A stretch of DNA of 64,000 nucleotides. It comes from Perca fluviatilis. Taxonomy: Eukaryota > Chordata > Actinopteri > Perciformes > Percidae. Every line of letters starts with the position of its first letter. The stretch's first letter is position 1. This document shows positions 60,499-64,000 of this stretch, piece by piece. The notes under the pieces were generated by a model. It saw only the letters and a list, made by a program, of their open reading frames with translations, was not told the origin of the DNA and searched no databases. The translations under genes were made by a program, and so were the position numbers. The stretch covers positions 33,382,501-33,446,500 of the forward strand of contig NC_053132.1 in the NCBI RefSeq assembly GCF_010015445.1. Direction: 5' to 3'.

Positions 60499-61604
60499 TT
60501 GAGGAACTTTCCTCTTCCCTGTGTCTATGCAGACTGTGTTGGCTCCTTCAGGACAGAATCATCTCTGAAAAAACATTTAACTAGAGACCATAGTCAAGCC
60601 CATTCAAAGCAGGTGACTGCAAGGTTAAATTGTGAACTGTGCAATTTTTCAGAGATTTGTAGTGATACACAGTATTTTGCACATTTGAAAATACACATAC
60701 ACAATAAGGAAACTGTTAAATGTCCCTTTAAAGATTGTAGTTTTCAGTCGAGTGTGTACAGTACTTTTCATGCACATAAGAGTAAGTAACATCACCTCTG
60801 TACCGTTGAAAATTTTCGAGAAAACCTGTATCAAACTTTTATTCAAGGCACTTTAAACTCTGAAAGTACAGACTTTGAGACACATTCAGACGATCTAGAC
60901 TTAACAGATGATTTCATAGAGGATCAAGACCTGCACACAAAGTTGCATCTCTCTTACTGCGTAGGCAAACAAATTTGCATGTGTCTAAAACAACAACTCA
61001 GGAAATAATAAATGAGCTTTGTAGTATTAGCTCAATTGTAGAAGAGTGCACACCAAAAATAATTGAAAGTGTACTGATCAAGCATAATTGTGCAGTAAAC
61101 AGTTCAGTCACTGCTGCTATAACAGAGATAGTTAAAAAAGTAAACCCCCTAAGTTTCTTGTCGAAAGACGGGCCTTTTGTCTCTGAATACAAAAGAGAAA
61201 CTTTTTACAAGAAAAATTTTAAAGTGATTGAGCCGATTGAATATGTTTTAGATGCATCTTCAAGGCGGAAATTTGTTTATATTCCGGTTTTGAAAGTCTT
61301 GACAGAGCTGTTAAATCGTAATGATGTGTTAGATAAAGTCTTGGAGACAGGACATATTGAAACAGTTGAACATTTATCTCAAGACAAAACATACAGAGAC
61401 GATCTATATTACAAAGACAATATTTTGCTCTCGTCAGAAGATCTTAGCATTGCCCTAGGACTGTATATAGACGACTTCGAGGTTTGCAACCCACTAGGAA
61501 CATCAAAAAAAAGCACAAGGTCTGTGCAGTCAATTGGGTGATTTCAAATTTACCTATACGATATAGATCATCTGTACAGTCAATCTACCTTGCATGTCTG
61601 TGTC

Positions 61605-63961
61605 CAGGGCCGGCGATTGCTATAGGCGACCAAGGCGATTGCCTAGGGCGTCAAATGTGTTGAGGGCGCCGTGTCGCCCTTAGGTTTACTTCCCATTAAT
61701 AATCGAATTAGAACAACAAGCGAAATAAAACGTGTTTATTAAACATGATCATCCTAGGGCGCCCCCTCAGCCACACGTTTACTTGTCAACCTTTCATTAC
61801 ACAACGTTTCCAGTCTACGGGTCAGACTCAGACACACGGAGCTCTGGAGCAGACCTGTGCGTCGCTTAGTGTCAACTCTCGCTGTAAAAATAGAGACGAG
61901 CAGCGGCACAGACACTAGGGGCGTCGGACTGGGGGTAAACCCAATACTGATTACCAGAGCCAAGGGGAGAGAGGGCCCTTGAAATGTCTGGAATATATTT
62001 TATTTTACCTGGATATTTTTATTTCATAATAAAATTTCATAATGCATATCAGATCAAATGTAAAGTTAGTGTATTGGCTGAATAACTTGGTTGATTGACT
62101 GACTACATTTTATACAAAAAAGACTAGCTAAGGTCTCAATCACCTATTATCGCCAAATGGTTTAGTCCATCTGCACGCATTTTGTTTATGTTAGTTCAGT
62201 TGAGTGTTTGGTGGAGCGCAAACTTCTACTGTAGAAATGTCTTTCTCAAAGAAAGCCAAATAATGCTACCAAAAAGAAAGGAAAGACAGGAGGAGGAGAG
62301 AAAACAGAATGAGGGGAAACAATTGGTAACTGACTTCTTTTCAAAGAAAGGTGAGCACAAACTAGAAAACGAAATCCATGGTGCTAAACTGCTTGAATAT
62401 CTCCGAGACTGTTAGTGCTAAAAACAGACTGAGACAACCCATTGAAAGAGCAGAACATACGCTTTCAAATGATAATTTGGTAATACATGTAATCTGAGGT
62501 AAAATAAATAACCTACACTAACAACGCTGTTTGCATCCAATACACCATTGTAATAGCCTATTTAAAACATGTTTAATTTCAAATGAATAGGCTATATAAT
62601 GTCTATAATTAGCAATAATAGGCTAATCAGTGTCATAGGTAGCTTGGTAGATCATCGGTAGATACATATCATGTCAACATTATAGTTATGTCAGATTTAG
62701 TAGAAGAAGATGTTAACATTGTGAAACACATGGCCCTCAGTTTCAGAAACTGTCACACCAGGGAGTGGAGTAACAACAGACCCCTCATCCTCCTCTTTGG
62801 ATTTGAGACAAGGTGAGCTTATATCAAAATTAAAGCAAACCATGTTTAGCCATTTTGACTGAAAGGTGTTAAGTAACACCAACATCTTAGTGTGTTTTAT
62901 TATATTAGGTTACAATTAGGATAAGAGGTTAATATCAGATGTATCCTTCATAGAGAAAGATGATAGAGAACATCTGATTGAGGAGGATGGGAGTGTACAG
63001 CCTCTTCCCTAAACTGTCTCATTCAGAGACCAGCGTCCCAAACAAGGCTTTGTGTCTGTCAGGATGTCTGAGATCTACCGTATCAACAGAGCAATCACGT
63101 AATGCACAGCAGACTATGGTGCAGGTGGATTATTTTCTGAAATAGAGTGACTTTATTCTTGTAATAGCTTATTGTATTATCACTTTATTTTTCTCAAAAT
63201 ATCACGACTCCTCCAAACCTCAGAGAACACAGATGAGATATACTGTATTTTGAATGTGCACAAAGTTTTGAACATGAGCAGAAATCTTGCTCAAACACAT
63301 CTAAAATATTACAGTCCAGGGGTTTATTAATTCATTAAAATGAATTCATGTATCTGTTAAATTTTATTTAAAAAAATAAGAAATTTTAAAGTTTTTTAAA
63401 AAAAAAAAAAGGGAAGAGTAAATGATGCCTAGGCTACATGTGTTGTGACTCAGATATAATTAGAAAAGTCAATCTACAGGAGAATAAATAGTTGAAAGCA
63501 ATACAGAATGTCTGAGAGCCATACTGCAAAATATTCCATTATGTTTTTATATTTGGATTGTAATCTATGTTTCCCTTTAGATAAAGATATTTCCAGTATA
63601 AATTGTTTCAGAAAAAGGTAAACAAAAATAAGTGCATAAAAATTCACCAGAATGTAGGAAATGAAGTATTTAATGCTAAAAATGTTCAGGGGGTGGACCC
63701 CCAGACCTCCCCATCATAAGTCACCATGCACACAAATCTGGAAACAAAACACTGGCCTCTGGGTTGCCAGACCAGTTATGATTAGACCAAATGTTGGTGC
63801 CATCTAACTTACATGGAAGCTAGAAACTAAAATGAACATACATTGCTACTCTATCGCTGACACAGCGCTGTGGAGATCTGGCAATGCAAGACTAGGGGGT
63901 TGGGGGGGGGGCGCAAAACTCAATCTTGCCTAGGGCAACCAAAGGGCTAGAACCGGCCCTG
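61605..63961. mobile_element. hAT element, 2.36 kb, inserted in the zinc-finger gene
   Basis: It begins CAGGGCCGGCGATTGC and ends CTAGAACCGGCCCTG (inverted CAGGGCCGG). TCTGTGTC lies on both sides (61597-61604 and 63962-63969), a perfect 8-bp target duplication. The interior keeps a short hAT-like N-terminal frame at about 62260-62415 (KQLVTDFFSKKG) and a possible exon at about 62744-62811 with donor GTGAGC, but no catalytic domain. It is an internally decayed copy. Confidence 0.88.
63755..63898 (-). repeat. Fragment related to repeat family X
   Basis: The right edge reversed reads CTAGTCTTGCATTGCCAGATC, close to the start of family X at 21966 (CTAGTCTCGCTTTGCCAGACC). The left edge, GGGTTGCCAGACC, looks like its inverse, so this may be a short MITE nested in the hAT element. 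Confidence 0.5.
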
Positions 63962-64000
63962 TCTGTGTCATAGCAATGATGTGAAGAAATATGGGTATGG

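Larger units (their letters stand above)
60499..64000 (+). pseudogene. C2H2-finger TE-associated multicopy gene, split by a hAT element, runs off the window
   Basis: The first part (60499-60789) has three Cys/His clusters: CVYADCVGSFRTESSLKKH, CELCNFSEI...FAHLKIH, and CPFKDCSFQSSVYSTFHAH. A TAA at 60787 interrupts a frame that continues to about 61008. Another frame change leads to 60975-61541, with LHVSKTTTQEIINEL and LYIDDFEVCNPLGTS, a hallmark motif of a multicopy teleost family that I believe is transposon-borne. A missing A in the A-run at about 61505 shifts the frame again (KHKVCAVNWV). At 61604 a hAT element interrupts it. Past 63969 the same frame resumes (HSNDVKKYGY), which fits the family, and leaves the window. 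Biochemical function unknown. Confidence 0.65.

Overview
The window looks like intergenic DNA of a teleost (ray-finned) fish. I recognise no single-copy host protein gene. Nearly every protein-like reading frame belongs to a transposable element (TE), and most are broken. Evidence for a fish: abundant long (CA/GT)n tracts, tRNA-derived SINEs with the fish-type body, L2-like LINE tails, RTE-like and BEL/Pao pol remnants, Tc1/IS630, hAT, TTAA-targeting MITEs, and the teleost multicopy protein families described below. Clade and superfamily names rest on motif recognition by eye; no database search was run.

Layout. 0-10 kb: a hAT-like end, a 1.3-kb TTAA-flanked element (1588-2878), a minus-strand SINE, microsatellites, and a largely featureless stretch. 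10-17 kb: a hAT transposase fossil interrupted by a smaller hAT-type element with a clean 8-bp target duplication, two minisatellites, then a Tc1/IS630-like cluster (12361-16823) with a nearly complete three-exon DD35E transposase. 17-30 kb: several TTAA-flanked MITEs, an L2 3' tail, and a 3.0-kb Kolobok-like element (25096-28099) with a transposase C-terminal remnant. 30-35 kb: a nest in which an L2-like LINE sits in a MITE copy, which lies between Tc1-like ends. 35-42.5 kb: a SINE, a possible THAP first exon, an RTE-like LINE fragment, an L2 3' fragment, a TTAA MITE and a BEL/Pao pol remnant.

43-53 kb holds the most interesting block. A plus-strand gene (SAM-like N-terminus, a GGGTRHL-type middle region, a C-terminal HECT ubiquitin-ligase-like domain) faces a minus-strand integrase-type (rve/DDE) gene. 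Three and a half copies of a 194-bp tandem repeat lie directly upstream of the integrase. I infer the remains of a large DNA transposon that coded for both an integrase-like transposase and a HECT-like protein. Both genes are damaged: an in-frame TAA and a frameshift in the HECT gene; frameshifts and loss of the second and third catalytic residues in the integrase.

53-64 kb: a rearranged second copy of the first TTAA element; an AT-rich element with inverted ends (56632-60051) containing a solo-LTR-like insertion (5-bp target duplication) and a hAT-type insertion (8-bp, 7/8 match); and a zinc-finger TE-associated gene split by a 2.36-kb hAT element with a perfect 8-bp duplication. That gene resumes after the insertion and runs off the window end.
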